64,000 bases of DNA from Eretmocerus hayati. Lineage: Eukaryota > Arthropoda > Insecta > Hymenoptera > Aphelinidae. The stretch is from the NCBI GenBank assembly GCA_029851415.1, contig CM056742.1, positions 81,086,748 to 81,150,747 of the forward strand, in the 5' to 3' direction. Shown one piece after another: positions 20,694 to 33,535 of the stretch (its first letter is position 1; every line of letters begins with the position of its first letter). The translations under genes were made by a program, and so were the position numbers. The notes beneath the pieces are model-generated. The model had not been told where the DNA came from. It made no database searches and worked only from the letters and a program-made list of their open reading frames with translations.

Positions 20694-23600
20694 GAATGAT
20701 CAAATTTATTGAGCGGATTCAAATCTCCTGAAACTCAGAACTCCATGCTTGGAATCCACATTTTAAGTTTATTATATAAATAATTAAGTACACATTGGAG
20801 GAGATATTACATACGAGGTTAAAGCCGTCAAATTTGAAACCTTTATTTGGTTGGAATTATTTCATCATCCAAATAAGCGTAACCACGAATTCATATTGAT
20901 GAATTGAATATATCTTAGTTGTCAAAATTCACCCAGGTGAGAATTTTTGACAATATGATCAGATATGTTCGAGAATCGAAGCATAGCAGACGTGATAAAC
21001 TTCAGCTAGGAATCTATTGTCCATTTAAATGTGTTATACGAGCCGCAGTAAGAGCAGTGCTTAAGAACAATCGATGCACATTCGATTCTTTTTGCGCGGC
21101 CAATGAACGTACTTCGCCGCGAGAAAATAGAAACAGACTTCAGAGCAGTAATATTGATGAACCCTGCATTTCGCAACGAATAATGACAAGCGGAGTCTTA
21201 TTAAAATATGTTGAGAATCACGATTGTCGGACTAACCGATTGGATATGAAGGGAACTGATGTAACTTGCTTTGAATCATGATACTAGAATTGCGTTACTG
21301 AGAGTAGAATTCAGAAAAAAATCGTATTTCTTCAAATCAGAGAGTCACTGGAGGATGCGCGTATTCATTCGCAAGTGATATAAGATCGTCGAATCAAAAT
21401 CATAGAGCACGAAGTCAGGAGTGCTAATCTAAGCCTGTAGGATGGTGAACGTGGGGCAGTCCGCGCTTCGTCGAATGATTCATAGTAAGTGGACCCTACT
21501 GGTCTCGCAGAGGGTAGAAATTTATTTGCTATAGCCACATCAAGGTGTCTAGATGAAGCTTTGAATAATACCCTCAGAAGCCCAGGGGTTTCATACGAAA
21601 GGTGCTATCCTCTCCCAGTTTCCTAACAGTCCAATGTACGCAAAATTCGCCTCAACAATCCGACACAAACACTGAAAAAGGAGAAAAAATGGGAATACCA
21701 GGAAAAAACCGCAATGTTCAACAGCAAGCATTTTCTTACTGCGAAAAAGGCATTCGTGGCCCAGCACTGAAGTGAATGATGAGCTCCAAGAGATTCAAAT
21801 TGAATCAGCTCAGAGAATTCCTTTCGTCAACCATTGCGACTCTACGAAGAAGGCTTTACGGGTATGTCCCAAAAGAAGGAAAAAACGTCCAAAAGCAAGA
21901 GGACAGCTGTTATCTGCGAGGAAGTGAGATCAATGCTCCGGAAAAAGAAGTTCGAGGTATAAAACTTGGGTTAAAAAAACTTGGGTAAATAAAAAAACAA
22001 AGATCAAGAATTTGATCAAACTAGAAGTAGAGTGTTGAGGAAGTTCGCGAAACATATTTCATTCACAGTTCTTACGAATGATCAAGAGTTGCAGTTCGCT
22101 CATGAAGACAAAGCATAGAAGATGAGAATCCAAGTTCACTAGAGATACTCGGACACTAGTCAATGATTGTAGTTCACTGCAGACTGATAAGCATTCGAAG
22201 AATGCAAATACAAATGGGATGAGATAAGAGACCACAGTGACTTAGGAGGCATGATTCCATTGGATCCAACGTCACACCGAACTCAATCTATCCCGATGGT
22301 GGCCACCTCAAATTCCTCAATACACCAGCCCTATCACGCAGACAGCAGGAATTTAGAGGGGACAATCGGATACCTAGTATATTTTGCTGTTTCGGGCAAA
22401 ATGAAGCATATCTCAGCCGAGTCCTTTCTTCCAAATTCACGAGAAAAGGATGACGGGAGGCAATACGCTGAATGCAAACAAGACTTTCCCTTATCCATAT
22501 CCTATCCAAAAACAGAACCGATCGTTTGAAATTTTCGGGCTTGAGAAATTATAGGACAGAAATGAAATAATGGGGCGTAGAAGTATACATACTTTGACTC
22601 GAAAAAGAATGACGAGCATACGCATTGATGTGGTTGCTCCAAAGAGCAGCGCGAGTTGACTCGGAGAAGCGAATGATTCATGCTCATCTGCCTGTACTGG
22701 TTGCGTTTGCCTCACGGACCTCGTATTTGTTTTTCTCTCGATCATGAAATGTGAGAAGTAGTACTTTGCTCAACCTTCACTCGATCCACGGTTTACTTTT
22801 GAGATAATTTTAAATACGTATTGGACCACGAGAGAATGATACGGTGGATCGTTTTGGATTCGTTCCCCTGGAACAATTCCTTTTCAGTACTACTCCCCGG
22901 CGAGGTGTGTTTTTGAAATATTCCTCCGGAGACTTTCCATATTTCGTGGCGCGGATTCGTTCCACAAATTTTGGTCACACTGAAGAAGAGCGAATGAATA
23001 CGATTACTTATCCAGACTTTAAGTTATGCGTGATCTATTTCGTTAGCACAGTAAACTCCCAGAGTGATTAAATTTTCTCTACGTCAAGATACTCAAATAT
23101 TTTCAGCGCTGCCAATGAACGCAGCGCATGAATATTCTCCCAATTTCTATTCTTCGTTGGCACTGTCTTGATGTAAACATAAAGATAAGCTTCTAAAGCA
23201 CAACAATTGGAGATAAAAGGAGAAAGAATACACGATGACCATAGTAAATGGAGGTAGAGATGGGAACTAAGTTACTCGCATATGAGCTGAACAGAGAAAA
23301 TCTGTCGAAAGTTTTTATCATATGTGAACTATGAAACGTTCCGGTACTAGAGTACAAAATTGAGGAAAAACGTGAAGGAAAAGTTGATAGCTGAGAGAAA
23401 TACACGGAGAAATAAAGAAATACAAATCAAAAAGAGTAGATATCGAGTTCCTGATATTAATCCATCAATTTTAGAGGTAGTTCCATTCCACCCCACCCCG
23501 TTCCATTTTACCCCATCAGAAAAAAACACGATATAAAACATTGATTTCCATGATAATTGAACCTGATTTACCGATGCCAAACGGAATTTGGGTCATTTAG

Positions 23601-24051
23601 ACTAATTTGGCGATTTCAACCCCTTCTCAACCCCCACCCTCTCAATTCAAAAATTTAAAAAGTTTAGAAAATCGAATCATACCGTGAAAGTAGTATTCCC
23701 ACAGTGAAGTTTCCACTGTTGAAAAAATTTTTCTCAAGGAACTACCCCCACCCCACCACTTTCACACACCCAAACCAACCCCAATTGATGTAAAACTCAA
23801 CACCGGATTATCCGGCGTCTAAATCCGATGAGTAGTAGTTCACGAAAAAAGTGGCCCAAAATGCCCAAAAGTGTTTCATAAAACCCCATGAGTGATACTC
23901 CATGCACCACATAGACCAAAAATAACAAGTATCGCTCGAAAATTCAAAAACTCCCATCCTCAAGACGTCCAAATTAACTCCACCCAAAATCCAAATTCTT
24001 CATCATAACTCTCTCGTGATAGAACAAATTCACATTCAAGAAATCACCATC

Positions 24052-24180
24052 TACGTCAACGCTCGAGCTCACACGGATTGTGTCTCCTAAGCATACCCGA
24101 CGTGTATAACTAACACACGTTCACAGAATCGCCATCTATGCCAATGACCAAGCTCACACGGATAGTGTCTCATAAGAATA
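24052..24180. repeat. Two-copy direct repeat, ~75 bp
   Basis: Two adjacent units share GAGCTCACACGGAT or AAGCTCACACGGAT, GTGTCTC-x-TAAG and CATACCC or AATACCC, followed by GTGTATAA. It precedes the 94-bp array. Confidence 0.5.
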
Positions 24181-24280
24181 CCCACCATGTATAAAAAAGA
24201 CTCGCGCATGCATCTCTCATTCTCTCATTGCACCGCGAATGACAGCAAGTGGTAGTATATGAGCTATTTATAGCGGGTAC

Positions 24281-24735
24281 ACTGACGGGGGCTACACTAT
24301 ATAGGTCTACACCGATCTCCAGCCACAGTATAGCTGCATTCACCGAGCATGATCTTTCAATACACAGCCGCACGCACACTAACAACCTATCGGTGAGGCT
24401 GCGAATCGATCTCGAGCCACAGCACAGCTGCATTCAACGAGCATGATCTTTCAATACGAATCCGCACTCACACTAACAACCTGTCGGTGAGGCTGCGAAT
24501 CGATCTCCAGCCACAGCACAGCTGCATTCAACGAGCATGATCTCTCAATGCAAATCCGCACGCACACTAACAACCTGTCGGTGAGACTGCGAATCGATCT
24601 CCACTCGCCATGCATACAGCACGCGTTCGTACTCACCACGCATCGGAGTCTCCATTGGAAATCAATGCAGTTTGACATTCACACTGTTGTACTGTCCGTG
24701 AGACTGCGAATCGATCTCCACCCAGAGCGCATACA
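24281..24735. repeat. Tandem repeat, 94-bp period
   Basis: GCTGCATTCAACGAGCATGA recurs at 24333, 24427 and 24521. GAGACTGCGAATCGATCTCC occurs in the last two (partial) units, with GAGGCTGCGAATCGATCTC in earlier ones. About 4.5 units. Frames on both strands are products of the repeat. Confidence 0.75.
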
Positions 24736-24894
24736 ATTTATATGCGTATATAAAGAGATGATAGAACTGACACTGAAATCACTGTTATTCTATGAATTTT
24801 TGAGTAATACATAAAAATTTTTTTCGGCGAACGTCGATCAATACGAAGTCAGTAAGATGTGCCTATGAGATGCCTGACTTTTGATTTTTCGCCT

Positions 24895-25700
24895 CGAGCA
24901 AAAATGATCACAACTAAACAACTATTGGGTGGAATCGACTTTAATTTAGCTCAAAATGTACAAAAAGAAGTAACCTACGCGGCAAATAACTGTGCATAGT
25001 GAGTTTTACGATAATGGTTGAGTTGTTGACAAAACCTGAGTTGCGTCCGATACGGTAGTGGCATCGGCAAAAATGGGTATCGCGGTTGAATATCTTTATT
25101 GTAAACACTTGGGATGAATTCGAATCTCGTTATTCATCTACTGGTACCTCTGAACTACTCTGAAAAAACCTTAATAGCCTCCTGGATGGGTTTACCTTGC
25201 AATGAAGTCGGATCGAAGAGAAAAAAATACAGTTTTCGTCGTTCGGGTCGGTTAGCGAAAAATGGATGATTTTATCCTACCAGATCGAATATTATGGGAA
25301 CTTACATTGTAAATAATTAAAGAGGTAAACGACCTACGTATCTAACCTTTCAAACACTTCCATCAATCGAAAACTGAAAAATAAAGTAATTACGGGTGGT
25401 TAATATCCAAAAAGTGCAGTTACTCGCACGAAAAATCAAAAGGTGCGCGAACGTCGATTACTCAAAATTTAAAGGGCGGATGGAAGCTCGCAATAGCTTA
25501 TATTGAAGTTGGGATACTAAGCAACAAGACGGTACAGGTAGGATCTTCAATTCAGCTAATGAGGGCGGTAGCAAATAAATTTCGGAGGACTCTGAAAGTC
25601 CTCAACCGACGCGAAAATCGAACGGTAAAATTATAATGACTTAAAATCATTATTTAACCTGGCACGTTCCTTGAACTTCATTGACCCCATACCTAGTCCA
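24895..25700. repeat. Direct duplication copy A inside the LTR element
   Basis: Matches 27250-28075 in the same orientation (for example AAAAATGGATGATTTTATCC near 25258 and again near 27616; ACTTCCA near 25355 and near 27715). Identity is about 75-80% by eye, much lower than between the LTRs. The duplication therefore predates the last transposition and travels with the element. Confidence 0.7.
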
Positions 25701-27249
25701 AAGTCGAGAAAACGGCCAAAATTCTAGTTAAATCATGCAAAATAAAAATCAACTCCAGAATTTGATGAAATAAGTTGAAAAAACGAAACAAAAAAATCAT
25801 ATTTTTTTTCTCTCTTTTTAACTACAAGATATCTCAGGTAATACTAGGGAGGACCCGTTTCTATCAAGTTGCTTTACGAAAGAATTTCAGAGATGTGAAA
25901 ATCTCGGTTTGAGATGTTGAAAAATTTTCTTCAAATTACATGAAAAAACGCGTATTTTGACCCATCAAATGACCACTACACCACTGACACCAGTCAAATG
26001 ACCTTAATACACGTTCATTGTTATTGCAAATCTATTTTGTCAAATATCTAAACAACTACAAACCCCATCAGGAACACCAGAAACATTATGTAAGCATCTG
26101 AAAGAGGAAAATACAGGTTTCCGATACGTAAAATAGCCATATGCGTGATCTCAGTTTTCTCATCTCATTTTTCAAATTTGCCGATGTAATCGTAAGAAGT
26201 GAGTCGAGTAGTATCATATCATGGAGACAAACTAACAATCAAAGCCAAAACCTGAATAGAAAAAGTCTGGCACCGAAATATTAGGTGGTCCAAATTTCAC
26301 CCAAAAAGTCACCATCGGCGCTAAAAGCAAGCGCGTATCCGACCATAAACCGAACAATTTTGGTGATATTACATTGAAAATTGGTATGAACATTTCTTTA
26401 AATGCATACTACTGAAAATGAAACCGATCGACTACCCAAAATTTTTAAATGGCCACAGTAAGGTGAAAATCTATATAAATCACAGTTTCTCGTACGTAAA
26501 TAGAGGTACACAAAAAAGTACCATAACTCGGTCAATTTTCATCCGATTTAGACGTGTAAAGGCTTAAATTGAAGGTTTTTCTAAGAACTATACAACCATT
26601 TGATAGGAAAAGCTTCAAAAATTGGGAGTTTTGAAAAATGTTAGAGCTGAAAGTTCACAATTTTACTAATCGAGAGAACCCATTTTCACGTTTTTCTATT
26701 TACAATCCCACATAGCATCTGATTAAAAATAATGTAAATAAATTACAATTGAGAATTAAAGTCAACTCGAGAGAGAGAAGGTATTTGTTGTGACTGACGA
26801 AAAATGATCCACAGCTGCAGGCGATAAAAATTTTTTCTCTATTCAAGATGCATGATTACGTCCATATGTGGCTATGTAGACTATACCCATTGTATATGCG
26901 AGAACGGAGGAGAAACAGTGAGACTGACCGATTGAAGCAGGTGGCTGGAAGCTATAGCAATGAGCAACCGCAGGCCAGATCAATGTATGAATATATATAT
27001 ATATATATATCATGCACATGAGTATATGCACTGTGCAGAGAAGCTGACGCGCGATTAGTTCGACCGCATTTCAAGGAATTGTGAGTTCAATACTCGCTCC
27101 CCGTTTTTCAGAAAACAACCCTTAAGATCCGGTTTGGCGCTTTGAGTCCTATGATACTCGGACAATCAAGCTTATATGTTATAGACATGGCTTAGGTACA
27201 TTAATCACAGATATTTCGATGAAATTTGGGTATCCGAACGATAATTTTC

Positions 27250-28075
27250 GCGGTAAGCAAAAGTACGCGTAACTCGGGAACTACTGGGTCGAATCGACTT
27301 CAATTGAGCTTGAATTATATCTAAGGATTCAAACTCAATGATGATTATTCGTGGGAGACCATTTCACGGATGGCCATCGAATGGCGGAAAAATTCTGGGC
27401 CGTCTCCGATACTATGGAATCACGAGCGAAAATAGGTATCGGACGCGTCTAAACATGTTTCAATGACTCCTTAGGGGTTTTTTCCAAATGAATTACCTAC
27501 CTACACCCTTCTAATACTGCAAGAAGTTCGCAATACCCGTTTAGATTGAGGTCATTAACATGAAGCAAGGACCAAAAGAGCAAAGTTGAGATTTTTGTAA
27601 GTCGAGCCGACTAGTGAAAAATGGATGATTTTATCCTGTCAAATAGAATATTACAGGAAATGGCCTTGTGAATTATTCAAAGAGTAGATGACCCACGTAT
27701 CTAACTTTTCAAACACTTCCACGAGTCGGGAAATGAAAAATGGAACAATGAAGGGTGTTTAATGGTGGAAAACTGCAGTTACTTGCACGAAAAATCAGAG
27801 GGTGCGCGAATGGCGATTACTCAAAGTCTGAAGGTCCAATTGAAGCTCACAATAGCTTATTTTGAAGCTTAGACTTAAAACAAAAAGACGATATAGGTAT
27901 GATCTTCAGATCAGTTAATGGGAACAGAGTGTGCATAGGCTTTGGAGCACTTTGAAAATACTCGAGTGACACGAAAATCAGATGGTAAAATTATATTTAT
28001 CTCTTGTGGTGGCTTCAAATGATCGTCTAATCAACCCGGCACCTCCTTTCAAGTTCACTTGACCCTGACAAAACG
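27250..28075. repeat. Direct duplication copy B inside the LTR element
   Basis: Partner of 24895-25700. It begins near GGAACTACTGGGTCGAATCG and ends after CCTTTCAAGTTCACTTGACCC. No open frame is conserved between the two copies, arguing against a protein-coding origin. Confidence 0.7.
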
Positions 28076-29519
28076 AAATCCAAGAAGGACTATACGCGTG
28101 GTCCAAGTATGCTCAAAAATTTATAGCTCACGGCATAAATTTGGGGTCGTATTTTCACCGAGAAATATAACTAAATCAAGCATGGAATGCAATAAGAACC
28201 GGACGTAACGAAAGAAATCAGGTTGCATCGTAGCCATGCAGATCAGTCAAAAGAATGAATACAAATAGGACAACTTATTGTCCCACCTCATTAATTCGGG
28301 ACTTCATTATTTGTTGATTTGCATCACTGTTCTATGCATCGCAAGAGTCTTTTGCCTGGGGGGGTTCCCTTGTCTAATCATGAGAAGACTTGTTTCAGGA
28401 TATGTCATGTCTATCCAGAGATAAATTGTACATCAGAAACCATATCAAGTATGAGACAAGAAATGCAACCAGGAGCATTATAAGCAAATGTGTCACATGT
28501 AAATGAATATTTGGAACAGAAAGACACGAATATTCACACGGAAGAGAATTCCACCTATGATGAATGGATTGGGAATACCAAAGTCGACGGAAATTTTGTA
28601 CTGGAAAAATCAAGATTTATAATGGGCGAGTCAAATACAGAATACGTTGGCGGAATACTGTGTGAGGATGGCATGCCAATACATGTGAACGGAGATTCTC
28701 ATGGAAGAGCCAGAATGTGAAACTCACTATCAATATTTTATAATCCAATTTTGAGACCAATTTTTATGCGAGGGAGAGAGACCGATTAAATTAAGTTAAT
28801 CATAACTTTGAGAATAAGATACAGATATTCATGCCTTCAGCAGTAAATGCTAAAAGTATTTCGTATAACAAACACAGCAAATATTTAGAGGAAGAGAGAG
28901 ACCATTACGATAAATCAATCAACATCCTTTCTTGTCGATAATAACATAGTAATAATCGCTCGGTCACGAAATATCTTTACTCCAGCATTTCAAGAACACG
29001 CTAACATTTTAGTCAATCATTAGTTTGATGATACGTTGAATATATTGATGCTACCAGATTGATTTCATTTTAAGACTTTCCGGGAGATAGATTTTCACGC
29101 CACTAGTTCAACTGGTATTCGCGTTACTGCACGAATATATGGTCCTAACCTAATGAAATTTCCTCAGTTATGAACCTCCACGCTACCAAAATTAATTATC
29201 ATACCATTCATATGATATTTACTAAGAGACTCGTGTATTGAATCAAATATCAGCTACTGTAAGAAATTACTTGAAGACTATATATGTAGAAAATACTACC
29301 TAATTTTAATTTAACAATGTACCCAAGATATATTTGCGTTATCAAATGGATGTATTGATCTCATCTTTCATACATCCACTGAGAGTACAAGAATTCCATT
29401 TTAGTTGTAATGTCATATGGTGGAAGTATTCTCAAATTTATGCTACCCTAGAATAATTTCGATCAGAAAAATTCTTAAAAATTTCAAAACCAAATGAGAC
29501 CATACCTCTTCATAACCTT

Positions 29520-29552
29520 CTGATCCGGGGATCAGTTGCGCGCCAATGAACG
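29520..29552. promoter_or_regulatory. Sequence at the polypurine-tract position (atypical)
   Basis: The bases before the 3' LTR are not purine-rich. They contain a perfect 7-bp inverted repeat CTGATCC-GG-GGATCAG (29520-29535) and a GC-rich stretch. A standard plus-strand primer is therefore not visible. Confidence 0.4.
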
Positions 29553-30257
29553 TGTCATGGAGCTAGTCTAAGCTCCATGCCTACGAGTTGTAGTTATTGC
29601 AAGATTCGATGGAATGTGGTGCAAGTATAGCCGCACGTGCAAGAATCTATAGCTGTGCGTCATGGAGTAGATCTAGAAACACGAGCTCCAGCCATTGCAG
29701 TATCTATTGTAATGTGGTGCAACTAAGCGTCACCAACCGCGCGAGCAAGATCCAATAGCTGTGACTCAGAGGCGCCAGTCTAGAGCCTTCTAGAATGTTC
29801 GAGAACGAGCGCACTGACGCGAGTAGGCGCGAGAACAGAGGCGCTGACGCGCATTTGACCTCAATGTAGGAACGAGTATAAAAGCGGCGTAAGAACGCTG
29901 ATCCAGGCTTCTGTCCGAACAGTTGACCGCGGACTCTCACCGCGTACATTAGGCTTCTAGAGTCTCAGTTGACCACGCAAACTCGTAGCGTAGACTCCGC
30001 GATTAGCAGCATTCCAGGACGAGTAGTCTCAGCCCTTGATACTCTCGTACCATTGTAGAATCAGTAGAATAACGAACAGTTGTAACAGTCTCTCTCTCGG
30101 ATTTATAACTTACCTTTGAATAAAACCTATGCTGCACTCAACATCTTGGACTTATCATTCTGGGAATACCTTGCACCCCGACTTACTGACCCGACGGTCT
30201 GGTAAGGACAGAATAGAACCCATAGCACATGAACCTTAAGAACCCTGGTTCACAACA
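29553..30257 (+). repeat. 3' LTR
   Basis: 705 bp, same TG...CA ends as the 5' LTR. Differences from the 5' copy: a 3-bp indel near 29652, and substitutions near 29876, 30006 and 30166. The TATA box and AATAAA are retained. Confidence 0.92.
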
Positions 30258-32302
30258 CACGCGAGCGTCTACTCCGAGACGCCTTGTCCACGAGCGCGCA
30301 CAATTTTTACCAAGTTCCGCACTTCCAAATTCACTGCCCCGAATTTATGCGCGACGCGATAGTCACTCTGGGCTGCTGGTGCCTTGTCCGCACTGTCTGA
30401 GCTCCGCACCAACGCACCTGGCTCTCAGGGAGTCTGTCCATGTCGGGAGCACGACGTTGCTCTCTCGCGACTTACGAGGCTCTCTGAAAAATTCCGCGAC
30501 GAGAGAATCTACAAAGTTAGCAAAGTCACTCACCGCAATTTTCTGCCATCCTCGTAGATAGACCCTATCGACAGCAGTTGCAGCTTCCTATCCTGATCCT
30601 GGCCAACTCCAATTGTTCAAGTCACTCCGGAACTCCTGGTGACCCGATCCGCGGCACGTGCTCAGACTAGGTTGGGCAAGGCGACGAGCAAAAGAATACG
30701 TGTGCACAAGACGATGTCTCATCCGCAAGTGGCACAATGGCCGCTTCTTCTTCAAGTTCTCGCCCTCGTCTTCACTGAAGAAGAAGCTCTCTGATTGGTC
30801 CGTTCGACTTCACTGAAACATTGGCAGCGCCAACTGGCGGCTGAGCGCGCCAAATGTTCAAGTCGAGTCCACTATACACGCCCTATGCAGTCGCTGCTAT
30901 TCTCAGAAATTCATTGCTAGTCCATAGAATGCAGTATTTACGGTCCTGATGCCTTCACCAGAAGAACCGCCTACCGTGCTTGTGCGCATGCACCGCTAGC
31001 ATACGCGTGGAAGCATCGCGTAACCCGCTTTCACCTCGCGGACAGTTCATACACGTCCAACTATATCTATATTGAGTCCACAGCACGGTGGTATGCCACC
31101 GTCTAGTCCACAGCATAACGGTATGCATATATATAGATATGTATATATAGTACATACTGCTATGAGCACAAACTCGTCCGCACGCATACATATACCCATC
31201 AGGGTGTCATCTGCAGGTCTATCCTCCACCAGCAACCGATGACTGGGTACTCGTTCGTTGCCTCTGCGTCGCCACGGCTACCCGGGTCTGGCCCGGATTT
31301 ACTTACCCGCAGCGCCGCCGAGCCTCGTCCGTCAATCCACCAGTCAGCTGTCTGCAACCTGTTGTTTACACGCGCCTCGTGTACGCTCGCTGTCGTCTTC
31401 GTCCATTGGTGGGTCACCCGGGCCTACCCGCGTCCGCGTACAGGTCTTCGGTGTCGTAGGTGACCGCTCCGTTGCAGTATAGATAGTGCGCGGGTGTGCG
31501 GTGCACCAAGTACTCGATTCCCATGTGCCACAGGTGCTGCACGTGTAACCTAACCCCATTGCTGCCGGCATGTGTGCTCACGCGGGCTGCAGCAGATGGG
31601 GCGTTTGCCTGTATGGCTAGCAGCCCGGAGAGCGCACCATCAGAGGTGCGTCGCGTCCGCTGTGCCCTACTGCTGCATGGTCGTTGCCCTGATAAGGGCG
31701 CCCTGTCCCGACCATCGTCGCCGCAAATCTTCTCCATCGTCATACCGTGTCCGGGCACGTACTTTTGCCCCGGTGCATAGTGGGGCCACATTGGGTGGAA
31801 AAAGACTGAGAAAGGCCGGGGCAGGGGTCAGCTAGGGCTTGAAACCTCTGAAAAAGCCCCCTCGCTCTCTCAGCTGTCAAAGCATCTCGTCCGTCGGCTG
31901 CTGTCCCTTCAGCCTCCCATAATGTGACAGCTGCGGTTTATACCGGTGTAGAATGGGTTGCCTCGGCGTAGGCAAACCGGGACTTGCCCCCCCCCCCGCC
32001 CCCTCGTACTGCCATTGCTCGATCTCTCCGCTGCCGTAGTCGTCATCTTCTCGAGCCAGCACCTCGACAAAAGAGAAGTATTGTCCATCAATACTTGTAT
32101 TGCGGTGCTGGCTTGTGACGGCGGGGAGGAGTGTGCTCAAAAAAACTGGCTGTGACGGTATACCCGTCACACCAAGTTTGTGAGGCCTGCAAATTAAATG
32201 TTTGGTGCCAGCGCTCAATTGTTCTTCTCTGTGGTATATCGCTGGTACTCTTCTGACTTTCTCTACTTCTTACTAAAGAAAGTCTCTAGTTAGTTTATTG
32301 TC
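30258..32302. other. GC-rich anonymous DNA right of the LTR element
   Basis: Higher GC than the rest of the window, with several overlapping frames on both strands (up to 125 codons at 31414-31791, minus) typical of GC-rich non-coding DNA. It contains a TATA-rich tract near 31124-31150 and a C-run at 31988-31999. No motif, transposon end or RNA gene was recognised. It joins seamlessly with the DNA left of 15683, so both are one interrupted locus. Confidence 0.4.
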
Positions 32303-33535
32303 AGCTGAATCACATCAAATTAGAGGGACTAGGTGGTTGAGCATGGTGAAATGGCCCTCGTCGGGTATGGCCGAGGAAATTTACCCCAGTTTCCAACACC
32401 TGAGTAAGGGGGGAAAGTTCTCCAAGTCCCAAGGTTGCCCCAATTTTTTCGGGCGCCCTAAAAACCCTCTGAAATACGCTAAAAATCAATTATCCTTTCA
32501 TTGAGTCGTATTTGGACGCACCTCACTGAATCTTCCTGAATTCTACTTCATATATTTCTGAAGGAATAGCAACCGAGAACAAAATATTTTCGGTTCGAAA
32601 ACTGCAAATTCAGGCTCCAAAAAAATCATTGAAAACTGAAACCTTACCTCTCTACATAGAAAATGACCGTAGATACTCTTTTCATTCTGTTTGCCAGGAA
32701 ACTGTACTTCGGATATTGGTCTTTTCAGCCATTCTCAGTTGATGAAGAGTGGTTATAGACGCCGAGAATCGTTTTGAAAGCAAATTCGCAAGTTACCATC
32801 ACCTGTGCATGCGCATTGATCTGCGTCTCTGAAAGTTTCTTCAATCGATAGCCAGTGTGATTCCTTTCGAAATGACCTCCCGACAAGTCAATTAGACGTA
32901 GTAGAACCCGAGATCTAGCTGGTCCAGAAAAATGAGAAAATTCAAAGTATTAAATCTGTGAGGCCGTGGATCCGTAGAACCCTCTTTAATCGCCTCAAGA
33001 ACGCGAATTTTTAGTCGGAGTGTTCCAGAGACGGGAATGTTTGTTTTCCTTGTATTTTCAGGCGTGGAAACCAAGTCCGTGGTCAGTTCTGTCCCTAACC
33101 CTCGGGGTTTTTCTCTCTATTGAAAAAACTCGCCCGAGAGTGAAGGGTCATTTTTAGCCTCTTTGTACTAATTTGAAATGGACGCTGCGCGTACAGGGAG
33201 GAATTGATGAGGCAGGTTACGAATAGAGCTATGTAGTTCTACTCATTTTGACCAACTTAACATGCTGATGTTTTTGAGCCTCGAGGAGGTGTTTACAACA
33301 AGTGAGATTGAGCAATATAACGGCATCCCGCTCTGTAGTCTAATCAATAGGCTCATGCTTTCCTTCGAATTTAATCCTGACCGCCAAAGTCGTCGGCATC
33401 ATCATCACCTAGTCTGAACGAGTAGGGAACCATAGCTCTATCCGTAACCTGGTACGAATTGAGTAGAGACTCCGTGGCCTCATGTAATCCTATATAGCGA
33501 TACGCGCAGCATCCATCTCAAATTAGTACAAAGAG
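32303..33535. repeat. Older foldback element, left part (interrupted by the Mutator-like element)
   Basis: 32303-32560 is a diverged reverse complement of 47100-47348. The stretch 33128-33270 is complementary to 33395-33535 continued at 46972-47010. The two segments are one palindrome into whose right arm the 13.4-kb transposon inserted. Landmarks are CCTCTTTGTACTAATTTG near 33158 and its complement at about 33519-33536. The left arm is about 0.5 kb longer (about 32650-33120); part of that extra piece resembles 10.17-10.31 kb. Confidence 0.65.

Larger units (their letters stand above)
20184..29552. other. 9.4-kb non-coding 3' region of the LTR element
   Basis: No frame has a retroviral motif. 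The longest are 120 codons (20919-21281, non-ATG start) and about 90 codons (22251-22529); neither is recognised. The region holds the hairpin array, local duplications at 24.05-24.74 kb, a diverged direct duplication (24895-25700 and 27250-28075) and an (AT)n tract near 26993-27010. The rest is AT-rich anonymous DNA. Confidence 0.6.
15683..30257 (+). mobile_element. Complete Gag-only LTR retroelement, 14,575 bp
   Basis: Two direct LTRs (15683-16384 and 29553-30257) start TGTCATGGAG and end TTCACAACA. They are flanked by an exact 4-bp duplication CACG (15679-15682 and 30258-30261), which marks one intact insertion. I count three substitutions and one 3-bp indel between the LTRs, so the insertion is young. 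A primer-binding site follows the 5' LTR and two overlapping gag-type frames span 16994-20183. No protease, RT, RNase H, integrase or envelope motif was found in 20184-29552, so the element must borrow enzymes if it moves. The Gag type suggests the Ty3/gypsy lineage. This resembles a large retrotransposon derivative that has kept gag. Confidence 0.9.

Noticed and set aside
20919..21281. 120-codon frame as an accessory retroelement protein
   Set aside because: Starts at TTG, with the first ATG some 12 codons in. No motif or conserved partner. Similar lengths occur by chance elsewhere in the window.
28490..28720. 76-codon frame as a spliced env-type exon
   Set aside because: No fusion-peptide or transmembrane segment, no clear acceptor in the right phase for the donor at 16615.
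31414..31791. 125-codon minus-strand frame in GC-rich DNA
   Set aside because: Several frames on both strands are open here because stop codons are rare in GC-rich DNA. No domain recognised.
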